From the IMG/VR virus record IMGVR_UViG_3300004369_000083, positions 1-31,085 of that record: 31,085 nucleotides of DNA; one strand, written 5' to 3'. Of the stretch, positions 23,273 to 30,953 are shown piece after piece; within the stretch, counting starts at the first letter, position 1, and every line of letters starts with the position of its first letter. The DNA is from a virus. Under the pieces are notes generated by a model. The model was not told the DNA's origin and ran no database searches. It worked only from the letters and a program-made list of their open reading frames with translations. The position numbers and the translations under genes are program-made.

Positions 23273-23947
23273 ATGGGATTCCATAGTTCACCAGCGGCCC
23301 CAGCCACAACGTGGGCCAAGTTCGCCGAAGGTAAGATCGTCTTATCATCGAAGACACCACGCGAGGGATACGTCTCCCGCGTAAACAAGGCCGGCAACAC
23401 GGTCTACGAGCAGGCCCACGACGCGTTCACCGGTTACCTGTCGGACATCACCATCTCGGAGTCGGAGTACGGCAAGCAGTTCGTCTTCCGATTCGAGTCG
23501 GAGCTGAGCTACTACAACATCACCGCCGAGTACTCCAGCCGATACGCCAAGACGATGCTCATCGCCATGGCAGCGCCGCAGTACAACCCAGCCGAAAAGG
23601 TGACGCTCGTACCGTATTCGTTCAAGAACGACAAGGACAAGTCCGTCGTCGGGGTCACGCTGCGCCAAGGTGGCGAGAAGATCCCCGCCGCCTACGACCG
23701 GACGACCTTGCCACCGCTCCGCGAGGTCAAGGTCAAGGGAAACACCATCTGGGACGATACCGAGGTGATGGACTTCCTCGTCGACAAGCTCAACAGCGTG
23801 ATCCGTCCCAAGATGGCAGGGGGCAGCGCACGCGTGCCAAGCATCACCCCTGATGTTGCCGGCGGTGCTACCGCCGACGCCCTGATGGCAGTCTTCGACG
23901 CAAAGCGAGTACCCAATGACGACGAGGTCGCCGAGCTGCCGTTCTAA
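23273..23947 (+). CDS. Single-stranded DNA-binding protein candidate
   Basis: A 224-residue protein with a strong ribosome site (AAGGAG at 23261-23266, ATG 23273), which suggests high expression. The body is beta-rich and aromatic (QFVFRFESELSYYNITAEYS). The strongest hint is the last residues, PNDDEVAELPF: an acidic end closing with L-P-F like the C-terminal peptide (DDDIPF type) that SSB proteins use to recruit partners. It precedes the primase-helicase, as expected. The main domain does not match E. coli SSB by eye, so this is a diverged phage type. Confidence 0.68.
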   Translation: MGFHSSPAAPATTWAKFAEGKIVLSSKTPREGYVSRVNKAGNTVYEQAHDAFTGYLSDITISESEYGKQFVFRFESELSYYNITAEYSSRYAKTMLIAMAAPQYNPAEKVTLVPYSFKNDKDKSVVGVTLRQGGEKIPAAYDRTTLPPLREVKVKGNTIWDDTEVMDFLVDKLNSVIRPKMAGGSARVPSITPDVAGGATADALMAVFDAKRVPNDDEVAELPF

Positions 23948-23964
23948 CCCGTTCGTATCTTCAT

Positions 23965-23989
23965 GGCCCCGGCGGTGTTCGTCGGGGCC
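23965..23989 (+). terminator. GC hairpin between SSB and primase-helicase (leaky terminator-like)
   Basis: GGCCCCG (23965-23971) pairs perfectly with CGGGGCC (23983-23989) across an 11-base loop, followed by TTACTT, a weak T-tract. It would cut transcription partly after the abundant SSB. Layout and wording resemble the hairpin leader before the gene at 9802: CATGGCCCC lies at 23962 here and at 9752 there, each about 50 bases before CGCCACATG. Confidence 0.6.
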
Positions 23990-24013
23990 TTACTTAACCA
24001 ACAAGCACGCCAC

Positions 24014-26161
24014 ATGCACACGATCAGATATTCAATTTCGCGCGACATCATCGACAAGGCCTCCCAGTCGGAGATGGCCATCCTCAACCACGCTCTCGAG
24101 CCGGTGACGACCACAGTCGAACAGCTGATGGAGCATCTTCAGAGCGGGCGCCCCATCTGCAACGCCTTCCTATCCGCTGACGAGAACGGGCTGGCGTCCA
24201 GATCCGAGGAATCGTTCATCGAAACGTGGATCGTCGGCGCCGACATCGACAACGCCGTCATCGACAAGGGCGGCGTCAAGAGGCGCAAGACCGCAGCCGA
24301 GGGTTACTATTCACTCGAGGACGCCAAGCGCGACGAGACCGTCCGCAGTCAAGCGGCGTTCCTATACACCACGCCCAGCCATCAGGACAACTGGCACAGG
24401 TTCCGGATCATCTGGATACTGCCAGAGCCGATCCGAGATCAGAACGAATACCGGCGTCTGGTGTCTTCGTTTATCGAACAGTTCGACTCCGACCGCGCCA
24501 CGTCATCGCCACGCCAGATCTTCTATGGCTCGTCGAAGGGAGAGTTCGTATGGTTCGGGAACGTCATGTCGTCGTATCAGCTGCGGATCCATCAAGAGCG
24601 CACCGAAGCCGTCGCCCGTGACCAGCGCGAGTTCGTCGTCAAGGCCACACGCGACCTGACAGAACGCGACGTCCGGGAGATGCTGGAGCGCATCCCCAAG
24701 AACCTCGACTATATCGACTGGGTCAAGATCATCTCGTCGGTCGTCGCCATCGTCGGTGAGTCGGCAGCAGAGCGGATCATCGAGGACTGGTCGCCCGGAT
24801 ACGACGGAGAGGTTCGCTATAAAATCGTGAACAAGCTCCAGAAGGTAGGCCCCGGGACGCTGATCTATTACGCCAAGCGCCACGGATGGACAGCCCCTCC
24901 GGGGATGTACTCCGAGAAAGCCAAGTCCAACAGCCCGGAAGTCGTCACGCGGTTCCTCGACTCGTTCTACGACTGGCGCAAGAACACCGTCACCGACGCA
25001 GTAGAGTTCAGCCTCAAGGCAACGAACGAATGGCAGGCGCTGCAGGATTACCATCTAAACAGCCTGCTCCTCGACATGCGCAACAGTGGCCTCAACATCA
25101 GCAAGGAGCGCCTCTACGAGACCCTAGACTCGTCCTTCTCCGAGCCGTACCATCCATTCCGCGAGTATTTCGACAACCTAGCCACGTGGGACGGTGAGGA
25201 TCGCTGGAGCGACCTTGTCGAATGCCTGAAGCCCGACCTGTCGGCCTATGATTCCGAGACGCAGTTCTACGACTTGGCGCGGCTGGTGTTCTCGACGTGG
25301 TTTCGCGGGGCGGTCTACGCCGCTACGAAGCACAAAGCCAACCACATTATGCCGATCCTTCAGGGTGGGCAGGGCATCGGCAAGACGCGGTTCCTGATGA
25401 GCTTATGTCCGCCGGAGCTGAAGGCCTACGAATACGTCGGCCCGATCAAGGACGACAAGGACTTCCGGATTCTGATGTCGCGGGCGATCATCGGCATCGA
25501 CGACGAGCTGGAGTCGATGAACCGGCGGGAGATGAACGCCATCAAGTCGCTGATCACCCAAGAGACCGCCAACGAGCGCGGGGCATACAAACGCACCCAC
25601 CAGAATTACGAACGCAAGATCTCGTTCATTGGATCGGTCAACCGTCGGACGTTCCTAAACGATGAGACCGGCAGCCGGCGTTTCCCGGTGCTGGCGCTGA
25701 CGACAATAGACATGGACGCCCGGATGGGGATCAGCACGGCGGCCCTGTGGGCGCAGGCCAAGGCCGAACTCGACGCCGGGATGCGTCACTACCTTAACGC
25801 CGACGACGTGGCGATCATCCAGAAGCTAAACGAAGAGTTCACCGTTGAAAATGACGCCGAGGCGCTGCTGCAGAAATTCTTTCGGCCAGCCCCCAAGACA
25901 GCCCCCGAGGGGTCGCTCGGTATCGAGGCGATGACCACCACGGCTCTCGCGATCGAGATCGCCAAGCGGATTTCGACCGGATCAGGGGGAGACGTCAAGA
26001 TTTCTGTCAACTCCAACCTGACCTATCAACTTGGCCGGGCATTAGCTCGCCTAAACTATCAACGAAAGCGCGTAAACGGTCAGAACTTATGGGTCTTACG
26101 CGATCTAACAAAGGTAAACGATGCGAGTAAATACGAGTTTCCGGATGCTCCGCAGTTCTAA
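24014..26161 (+). CDS. VapE-type primase-helicase (prim-pol domain plus virulence-associated E helicase)
   Basis: A 715-residue replication protein. I prefer ATG 24014 over ATG 23963 because the earlier start places a GC hairpin in the coding region. The N-terminal domain looks like an archaeo-eukaryotic primase: metal motif D77-I-D79 and SSPRQIFYGSSKG at 165-177. A central PriCT-like helical part follows. The C-terminal domain is a VapE-like helicase: Walker A GGQGIGKT at 451-458, Walker B IIGIDDEL at 492-499, and the family block SVNRRTFLNDETGSRRFPV. It would open and prime phage DNA. No DNA polymerase gene is present, so the host polymerase is probably used. Confidence 0.87.
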   Translation: MHTIRYSISRDIIDKASQSEMAILNHALEPVTTTVEQLMEHLQSGRPICNAFLSADENGLASRSEESFIETWIVGADIDNAVIDKGGVKRRKTAAEGYYSLEDAKRDETVRSQAAFLYTTPSHQDNWHRFRIIWILPEPIRDQNEYRRLVSSFIEQFDSDRATSSPRQIFYGSSKGEFVWFGNVMSSYQLRIHQERTEAVARDQREFVVKATRDLTERDVREMLERIPKNLDYIDWVKIISSVVAIVGESAAERIIEDWSPGYDGEVRYKIVNKLQKVGPGTLIYYAKRHGWTAPPGMYSEKAKSNSPEVVTRFLDSFYDWRKNTVTDAVEFSLKATNEWQALQDYHLNSLLLDMRNSGLNISKERLYETLDSSFSEPYHPFREYFDNLATWDGEDRWSDLVECLKPDLSAYDSETQFYDLARLVFSTWFRGAVYAATKHKANHIMPILQGGQGIGKTRFLMSLCPPELKAYEYVGPIKDDKDFRILMSRAIIGIDDELESMNRREMNAIKSLITQETANERGAYKRTHQNYERKISFIGSVNRRTFLNDETGSRRFPVLALTTIDMDARMGISTAALWAQAKAELDAGMRHYLNADDVAIIQKLNEEFTVENDAEALLQKFFRPAPKTAPEGSLGIEAMTTTALAIEIAKRISTGSGGDVKISVNSNLTYQLGRALARLNYQRKRVNGQNLWVLRDLTKVNDASKYEFPDAPQF

Positions 26162-26163
26162 GT

Positions 26164-26272
26164 TGGGGGATAGGAGGGGGAGAGGTGACCCCCTTTTTGC
26201 ACTTTCCTATATATATACATTCTCTCTCTCTCCTCTATAGTAATTATCCCTCCCCCTCCCCTCCCCCTGACC
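26164..26272 (-). repeat. Inverted-pair element, copy B
   Basis: This fills the 129-bp gap 26162-26290. Read on the minus strand it matches copy A (11356-11463): the 40 bases at 26233-26272 are identical. The AT core, TATATATAGGA, GTGCAAAAA and GTCACCTCTCCCCC are kept, while a (GA)n run replaces a CATAGAGATAGATC-type stretch. The C-tract at 26248-26267 is a G-quadruplex motif on the minus strand, and G-runs at 26165-26180 give a second G-rich arm on the plus strand. TTATCCCTC (26244-26252) resembles a DnaA box. Copy centres are about 14.8 kb apart on the 31.0-kb circle. Confidence 0.85.
26176..26198 (+). terminator. Rho-independent terminator after the primase-helicase, inside copy B
   Basis: GGGGG (26176-26180), loop AGAGGTGA, CCCCC (26189-26193), then TTTTT (26194-26198). 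It lies 15 bases after the primase-helicase stop and would end the early transcript. In copy A the matching arm is changed, so that copy no longer has this terminator on its own (minus) strand. Stem length is short but all G-C. Confidence 0.75.
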
Positions 26273-26290
26273 CTAACCGAAAGGAACCCG

Positions 26291-26779
26291 ATGCCGACGA
26301 ATTACCACGCGATGACGAAGCGCGAACTTGCCGAGCTGGCCGTATCCGGTGATGCACAGGCGGCGCTGCATCTGGAGTTGCGCAACCAAGACGACGCCAA
26401 AGCCGAGGCCAAAGCCAAGAGCGCACGCAAGGCGCTCTCCGAGTCTGCTGTCCAGAAGGCCATCGTCAAGGCTCTTGATGCTGCCGGCTGGATGGTGATC
26501 CGGATTAACTCCAGCGTCAACCAGACGGACGACGGTCGTTATCTGCGGGCGTACTACATCCAGCCGCTAGGGGCTGCCAAGGGCCACGCTGACCTCGTGG
26601 CCTACCGAAACGGTCGGGCTGTCTTTCTTGAGGTCAAGACCGCCACCGGGCGCCAGTCGGACAGCCAGAAGGCATTTGAGGGATGCTGCCGACGCTACGG
26701 AATGGAGTATTACATCGTAAGAACGCCGCAGGAGGCGTTGGACGCTCTAAGGGTAGGCAAGGCCACCCTCACGGTATAA
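26291..26779 (+). CDS. VRR-NUC domain nuclease
   Basis: A 162-residue protein with AAAGGA at 26279-26284 before ATG 26291. The N-terminal 55 residues are an Ala/Lys/Glu helix. The nuclease domain follows: ESAVQKAIVKALDAAGWMVI, then GHADLVAYRNGRAVFLEVKT with the D...E-V-K active site, and RQSDSQKAFEGCCRRYGMEY. This is the VRR-NUC branch of the PD-(D/E)XK superfamily, found in phages as a structure-specific or Holliday-junction-type nuclease. It may resolve replication intermediates before packaging. It stands directly beside element B. Confidence 0.85.
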   Translation: MPTNYHAMTKRELAELAVSGDAQAALHLELRNQDDAKAEAKAKSARKALSESAVQKAIVKALDAAGWMVIRINSSVNQTDDGRYLRAYYIQPLGAAKGHADLVAYRNGRAVFLEVKTATGRQSDSQKAFEGCCRRYGMEYYIVRTPQEALDALRVGKATLTV

Positions 26780-26811
26780 AAACCTCACCACGGCCACGGA
26801 AAGGGGCAAAT

Positions 26812-27201
26812 ATGAGTATCGTAGACACAAACACAGAAGAGCAAACCACCGAAGAGCGCCACATATCGGCGGTGAACATCCTCGCGGCCATCTGCGCAGC
26901 TGCAGACGTGTCACCATCGGACGTCGTCGGCCATAGCAAGCGGACCGAGCTGGTGATCCCCCGCCATCTGTTCGTCTGGATGCTCAGGCACCATATGGGG
27001 TGGACTGTTCGCCATACGGCGCGGGCGGTGATGAAGTCGCCGTCGACGATCTGGCAGTCGGCGCTGGAGGCCGAGCATCTGCTCAGGTTCGACAAGCACA
27101 TGATCCGCCTGTACTCCCGGACGCTTTCGATGCTGGGACAACCCCACGGATACCGAACCGCCCGCCAGCCACACTCCGAGTGGTGGAATAGGTTCGACTG
27201 A
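26812..27201 (+). CDS. Orphan DnaA domain IV-like DNA-binding protein
   Basis: A 129-residue protein; ATG 26812 has AAGGGG at 26801-26806. Residues about 22-90 resemble the C-terminal DNA-binding domain of DnaA: helix (ISAVNILAAICAAADVSPSD), VVGHSKRTELVIPRHLFVWM where DnaA has the SKxR...RQxAMYL block, and TVRHTARAVMKSPSTIWQSA in place of the DHTTV signature helix. There is no ATPase domain. The protein could bind DnaA-box-like sites at a phage origin or act as a transcription regulator. The element at 26164-26272, with TTATCCCTC, lies about 0.6 kb upstream. The assignment rests on pattern similarity. Confidence 0.7.
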   Translation: MSIVDTNTEEQTTEERHISAVNILAAICAAADVSPSDVVGHSKRTELVIPRHLFVWMLRHHMGWTVRHTARAVMKSPSTIWQSALEAEHLLRFDKHMIRLYSRTLSMLGQPHGYRTARQPHSEWWNRFD

Positions 27202-27202
27202 C

Positions 27203-27232
27203 TTGCATATGGACCACCACGTGCCGTATATT
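27203..27232 (+). promoter_or_regulatory. Probable late promoter upstream of the terminase genes
   Basis: TTGCAT (27203-27208) and TATATT (27227-27232) with an 18-base spacer match sigma70 boxes at four of six or better. It lies in the 159-bp gap 27202-27360, right after the DnaA-like gene. Transcription would begin near 27239 and meet the terminator-like hairpin at 27275, leaving a leader of about 70 nt before the packaging genes. Confidence 0.6.
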
Positions 27233-27274
27233 GCACCCTGAGAACATCGTGTGCCTTGTGGCCTCCCCACCCCG

Positions 27275-27312
27275 ACCCCGTCCGACTCCATGCCCGGGCG
27301 GGGTTGTTTGTT
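27275..27312 (+). terminator. Leader terminator-like hairpin before the late genes
   Basis: ACCCCG (27275-27280) pairs with CGGGGT (27299-27304) over an 18-base loop that itself contains GCCCGGGC, followed by the T-rich TGTTTGTT (27305-27312). Placed between promoter and terminase genes, it could stop transcripts unless an antiterminator or read-through acts, or it could end the transcript from the DnaA-like gene. Confidence 0.6.
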
Positions 27313-27326
27313 CGGTATGTGTTCGG
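27309..27326 (+). promoter_or_regulatory. Paired TGTTCGG direct repeats, site 1
   Basis: TGTTCGG occurs at 27309-27315 and 27320-27326, an 11-base period (one helical turn), and continues as GTTCGGTTTT. The same arrangement occurs at 30954-30971 upstream of the prohead protease. A spaced direct repeat on one face of DNA suggests a regulator or activator site for late transcription. No protein is assigned. Confidence 0.55.
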
Positions 27327-27360
27327 TTTTCGAATAGCCGCTATTGCGTATGTTCGCAGC

Positions 27361-27783
27361 ATGGCAATGGGACGCCCTACAAAGTACGACTGGGAAACGC
27401 TGAAGCCTTTACTTGATGAGGCTGAAGCTGCCGGTATGTATCGTGAGCAACTAGCCCACCATTTGGGCATAACCAAGCCAACCCTCGAGGATTGGATCGA
27501 GTTATACCCTGACTTTTCTTTTGCGGTGGATAAAGTCCGCATCGCCTGCGAGGCGCGTCTGGCTCAGATGCTCGACAACCTAGCCTCTGGAGCAGCGGAG
27601 AAGGGCAACGGCGGCGTCGCCGTGTTTATCGCCAAGAACGTCCTCGGCTGGAAAGACCGCCAAGAGGTCGTCAGCCACAACACCAACAACAACACCATGA
27701 CCGTCGAGGTCGTCATCGGAGGCGGGGCCGCCCCACAGCTGGAGCCGCCAGACGATGGGCAGTCACTTCCGCCTGCGCCTTGA
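27361..27783 (+). CDS. terS: Small terminase subunit
   Basis: A 140-residue protein that would recognise phage DNA and start packaging with the large subunit. ATG 27361 (or ATG 27367, giving MGRPTKYDW) is chosen because earlier in-frame codons run through the promoter and terminator region. The N-terminal part is a helix-turn-helix (LAHHLGITKPTLEDWIELYP) typical of small terminases, followed by helices (KVRIACEARLAQMLDNLASG, FIAKNVLGWKDRQEV) and a Pro-rich tail. It overlaps the large subunit gene by 29 bases. No strong ribosome site is visible. Confidence 0.85.
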   Translation: MAMGRPTKYDWETLKPLLDEAEAAGMYREQLAHHLGITKPTLEDWIELYPDFSFAVDKVRIACEARLAQMLDNLASGAAEKGNGGVAVFIAKNVLGWKDRQEVVSHNTNNNTMTVEVVIGGGAAPQLEPPDDGQSLPPAP

Positions 27784-28930
27784 GTTGCACCCCGAACAGG
27801 AGCGCATCTACCGCAACCGGCGACGGTTCAACGTCGTGCGGTGCGGGCGTCGTTTTGGCAAGACGGTCCTCGCTCAGGCTATCCTCGCCGAGGCTGCCGC
27901 GCATGGCAAGCCGGTCGCCTACATGGCGCCGACGTACAAGATGCTGATGGACTTCTGGCGCGACACGAAGCGAACGCTTGCCCCCATCATCGAGACAACG
28001 AACGAGCAAGAAAAGCGCATAGAACTAAAGACCGGCGGGGTCATGGACTTTTGGTCCCTCGACAACGCCGACGCGCTTCGTGGCCGTAAGTACGCCGAGG
28101 TGGCTGTCGACGAGGCGGCAGCCGTGCCGGATCTCGAGGAGGCTTGGAACATGGTGATCCGTCCGACGCTGATGGACTATCGCGGTGGTGCGACGTTCTA
28201 CTCGACACCCAAGGGGCGGAATTACTTCTGGGTTCTTGAGGAAAACGCCAAGCGCGACGAGACGTGGTCGTCGTGGCATATGCCCACGGATGCCAACCCT
28301 TACATACCCGCCGATGAGATCGAGGCCTTCCGGGTCTCGATGCCGTCGATTTCGTTCCGTCAGGAGATCCTCGCCGAATACGTAGACACTGCGGGCGCTC
28401 TGATGCGACGCGATTACCTGACGTATGCCGACCGGATTCCCGAGGGACTGAAAATCGGGATGGGCGTCGACCTTGCCATCAGCAAACGCGACGGGGCGGA
28501 TTACACCGCTATCGTCGTGATGGGACTCGAAGAGGTCACCGGCCACCGCTACGTCCTCGACGTCATCCGGGAGCGATGCACGTTCCATGAGATGCTGCGC
28601 CTGATCACGAAGACCGCCGAGAAATGGACGCCGAAAAAGATACTGATCGAGAACGTCCAGTTTCAAGCCTCGGTAATTCAGGAGCTGACGCGGACGACCT
28701 CCCTACCGATTAAGGGCCACAAGCCAGACAAGGACAAGACAACGCGCTTCTATCCGCTTCTGGCACGATATGAGCAAGGGCTGGTGTTCCACCGGCGGGG
28801 GTTGAACCCCGACTATGACAACGAGCTGCTGGCGTTTCCTGAGGGCGACCACGACGACATGGTCGACGCTGCAGTCTACGCACACGAGGCGTGTACGGCG
28901 AAGGCCAGCGCCGGCGTGGTAATGTTTTAA
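27755..28930 (+). CDS. terL: Large terminase subunit (ATPase and nuclease)
   Basis: The 391-residue packaging motor. ATPase domain: Walker A G31RRFGKT37, Walker B VAVDE at 116-120 with the catalytic Glu, and the coupling segment YSTPKGRN at 149-156. Nuclease domain: acidic metal ligands D239 (GVDLAISKRDGADYTAIVV), E299 (ILIENVQFQ) and the C-terminal GDHDDMVDAAVYA block (D367-D371). All motifs are intact, though the protein is at the short end for the family. It starts inside the small subunit gene (ATG 27755, GGAG at about 27740), and the portal follows 14 bases after its stop. Confidence 0.95.
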   Translation: MGSHFRLRLELHPEQERIYRNRRRFNVVRCGRRFGKTVLAQAILAEAAAHGKPVAYMAPTYKMLMDFWRDTKRTLAPIIETTNEQEKRIELKTGGVMDFWSLDNADALRGRKYAEVAVDEAAAVPDLEEAWNMVIRPTLMDYRGGATFYSTPKGRNYFWVLEENAKRDETWSSWHMPTDANPYIPADEIEAFRVSMPSISFRQEILAEYVDTAGALMRRDYLTYADRIPEGLKIGMGVDLAISKRDGADYTAIVVMGLEEVTGHRYVLDVIRERCTFHEMLRLITKTAEKWTPKKILIENVQFQASVIQELTRTTSLPIKGHKPDKDKTTRFYPLLARYEQGLVFHRRGLNPDYDNELLAFPEGDHDDMVDAAVYAHEACTAKASAGVVMF

Positions 28931-28944
28931 CCAAGGATATAACG

Positions 28945-30951
28945 ATGACCTTAGTACAACGCCTGCGCCAGATCTTCGGCGCGACAAATGAGAAGGCACT
29001 CGTACGGTACGAGGGCGAGCTGCCGGCGGAGCGGTGGACGCACTACGACCTATCGGTCGCCGACCAGTACAAGCAATGGGAGGCGATCTGGCGGATGAAC
29101 CCTATCGTTCAAGGCTGCATTGCGGCGTATGCCCTAACGATGCCGGAGGCCCCGTTGGCCGTCCGCGACGGTGAGAGCCTGACGCAAGAACACCCGCTGT
29201 TTGACGGCATCCTGAACGGGCCGCTGTCGCCGCAGTCCACACACAAGCTGTGGAACCTGACGTACACGGCCATCGGCCTCGGCGGCAACGCCTACTGGCA
29301 CAAGCGCCGCGAGGGTAACGTCGTGCGCGGTGTGCGCATCCTAACCGACGAGGTGATCACGCCGATCCCTGACGGTTACGGTGATATTGCCTACTATCAT
29401 TTCAAGTCGGGACTCAACGAGACCGATATTCCCGTCGACGATATCGTACAAATCTCCGGCTTCTGGGTGGACCCTGATATGCCATGGAAGGGCGCCTCCC
29501 CTGTTGCGCTGGCGTCGACGTCGGCGCAGAGTTACAACGAGGCGATGACGGCGGTCTACTCGATGCTGAAGAACGACGCAACACCGCGGACGCTGTTTCG
29601 CTATAAAGAGGAACTTAGCCCGGAACAGCAGGCGCTGCTTGCCGAGACGTTCAAGATTAAACACGGCGGCAAGAACCGCGGTTCGGCTGCGCACATGTGG
29701 GGCCTCGAGGGTGTCGACCGTCTGGGTCTGGATATGAACCAGCTGGCCGTCGAGCAGCTGACGACGTCGTTCGAGGCGAACATCTGCAGCGTTTATCGCG
29801 TGCATCCTATCGTCGCCATGACGGCGGCCGGTCTTAGCGCGTCAACGTATGCGAACTTCGAACAGGCGAGCCGTGACTTCACAAGCTACTCGCGCGTACC
29901 CCTCTGGGACATGATCGCCTCGCAGGTGGCGCGTGGGTTCGCCACCGAATACCCCGACCTCCAGCTGGAGTTCGACCTTACGTATGTGCAGAGTCTCCAG
30001 CCGGACCCAGACGAGACGCGTCAGCAGATCCTGACGGCCTACACTGCCGGCGTGGCTACCCAGAACGAGGCGCGGGTGGCCTTGGGTCTTGAGCCGCTTG
30101 CGGGTGGCGACGTGACGAGCCAGCCAGCCTCTGCGCCGGTGACGCTATCGCTACGTCAAAGTGAGCGCAAGGACGCACCAGTGGTGCAACTCTCCGACCT
30201 CGACGACGACGTATGGATCAAGGCCATCGACGACCTGACTGAGGACTACTCCGAACGGCTGGCGCGTGAATATGGCCGCGTCGTTCGTCGCCTCGAGGAT
30301 GAAGTCCTCGGCGTGCTGAAATCTAAACGCCACACCAAGACCGTCGGCGATGAGATCAACTGGGGCGAGTGGGAGGCTACATTCCTCGCGGCTACCGAGA
30401 CAACGCGAGAGACGATGGTCGCCGACCTGATCGCGCTGTCTCTCGATGATGTCAGCGCCACGCTGACGGATCTCGGCGACGACTACCAAGACACGCGGCA
30501 GGCGGGCGTCGACGAGTCGAGCGCCAAGATCCGCGAGTCTATCGGCACTATCCGCGACGACGTGCGACAGACGCTCCGCGAGACTGCAGGACAGTCAGAC
30601 GACGTAATTCGTGAGACGCTGCGCCGCAAGTTCGACGAATTAGCAAGCGCACGGGCTGCGATGGTGGCGCGGACGACGGCCACCGCCACGGCTGGCAAGA
30701 CTCAGTCTTCGACGTTCCAGAAGCTCAACGAACGCGAGCCTGATCCTGCTCGTAAGATCCGTCGCCGCTGGGTGGCTCTGCCCGGAGCGCGTGACACGCA
30801 CTCCCGAGCTGCCGGTACGTACGAGGATGACAACGGATACTTCACAGTCGGCGCAGAGCAGACGCCGTATCCCGCTGGTCCGGGACTGTCGGCTGCTAAC
30901 GCTGTTAACTGCCGGTGTTACACACGCGCGATCCGTGAGGGCCGTCGGTGA
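28945..30951 (+). CDS. Portal protein fused to a MuF-like (gp7-like) head domain
   Basis: A 668-residue protein, ATG 28945 with AAGGAT at 28933-28938. Residues 1 to about 400 are an HK97-type portal: IWRMNPIVQGCIAAYA, AYWHKRREGN, a basic stem and a crown ending SLQPDPDETRQQILTAYTAG. From about 430 a charged helical linker leads to a C-terminal domain (about 600-668) with RRRWVALPGARDTHSRAAGT, YFTVGAEQTPYPAGPG and the NCRC658 end. This is the Mu gpF/SPP1 gp7 pattern of minor head proteins, often a separate gene. Portal length and the intact frame indicate a true fusion. Confidence 0.9.
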   Translation: MTLVQRLRQIFGATNEKALVRYEGELPAERWTHYDLSVADQYKQWEAIWRMNPIVQGCIAAYALTMPEAPLAVRDGESLTQEHPLFDGILNGPLSPQSTHKLWNLTYTAIGLGGNAYWHKRREGNVVRGVRILTDEVITPIPDGYGDIAYYHFKSGLNETDIPVDDIVQISGFWVDPDMPWKGASPVALASTSAQSYNEAMTAVYSMLKNDATPRTLFRYKEELSPEQQALLAETFKIKHGGKNRGSAAHMWGLEGVDRLGLDMNQLAVEQLTTSFEANICSVYRVHPIVAMTAAGLSASTYANFEQASRDFTSYSRVPLWDMIASQVARGFATEYPDLQLEFDLTYVQSLQPDPDETRQQILTAYTAGVATQNEARVALGLEPLAGGDVTSQPASAPVTLSLRQSERKDAPVVQLSDLDDDVWIKAIDDLTEDYSERLAREYGRVVRRLEDEVLGVLKSKRHTKTVGDEINWGEWEATFLAATETTRETMVADLIALSLDDVSATLTDLGDDYQDTRQAGVDESSAKIRESIGTIRDDVRQTLRETAGQSDDVIRETLRRKFDELASARAAMVARTTATATAGKTQSSTFQKLNEREPDPARKIRRRWVALPGARDTHSRAAGTYEDDNGYFTVGAEQTPYPAGPGLSAANAVNCRCYTRAIREGRR

Positions 30952-30953
30952 TC

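Noticed and set aside
26201-26240. Sigma70 promoter in copy B (TTGCAC with TATACA)
   Set aside because: The best spacing is about 11 bases, too short, and repeated TATA units make chance -10 matches likely.
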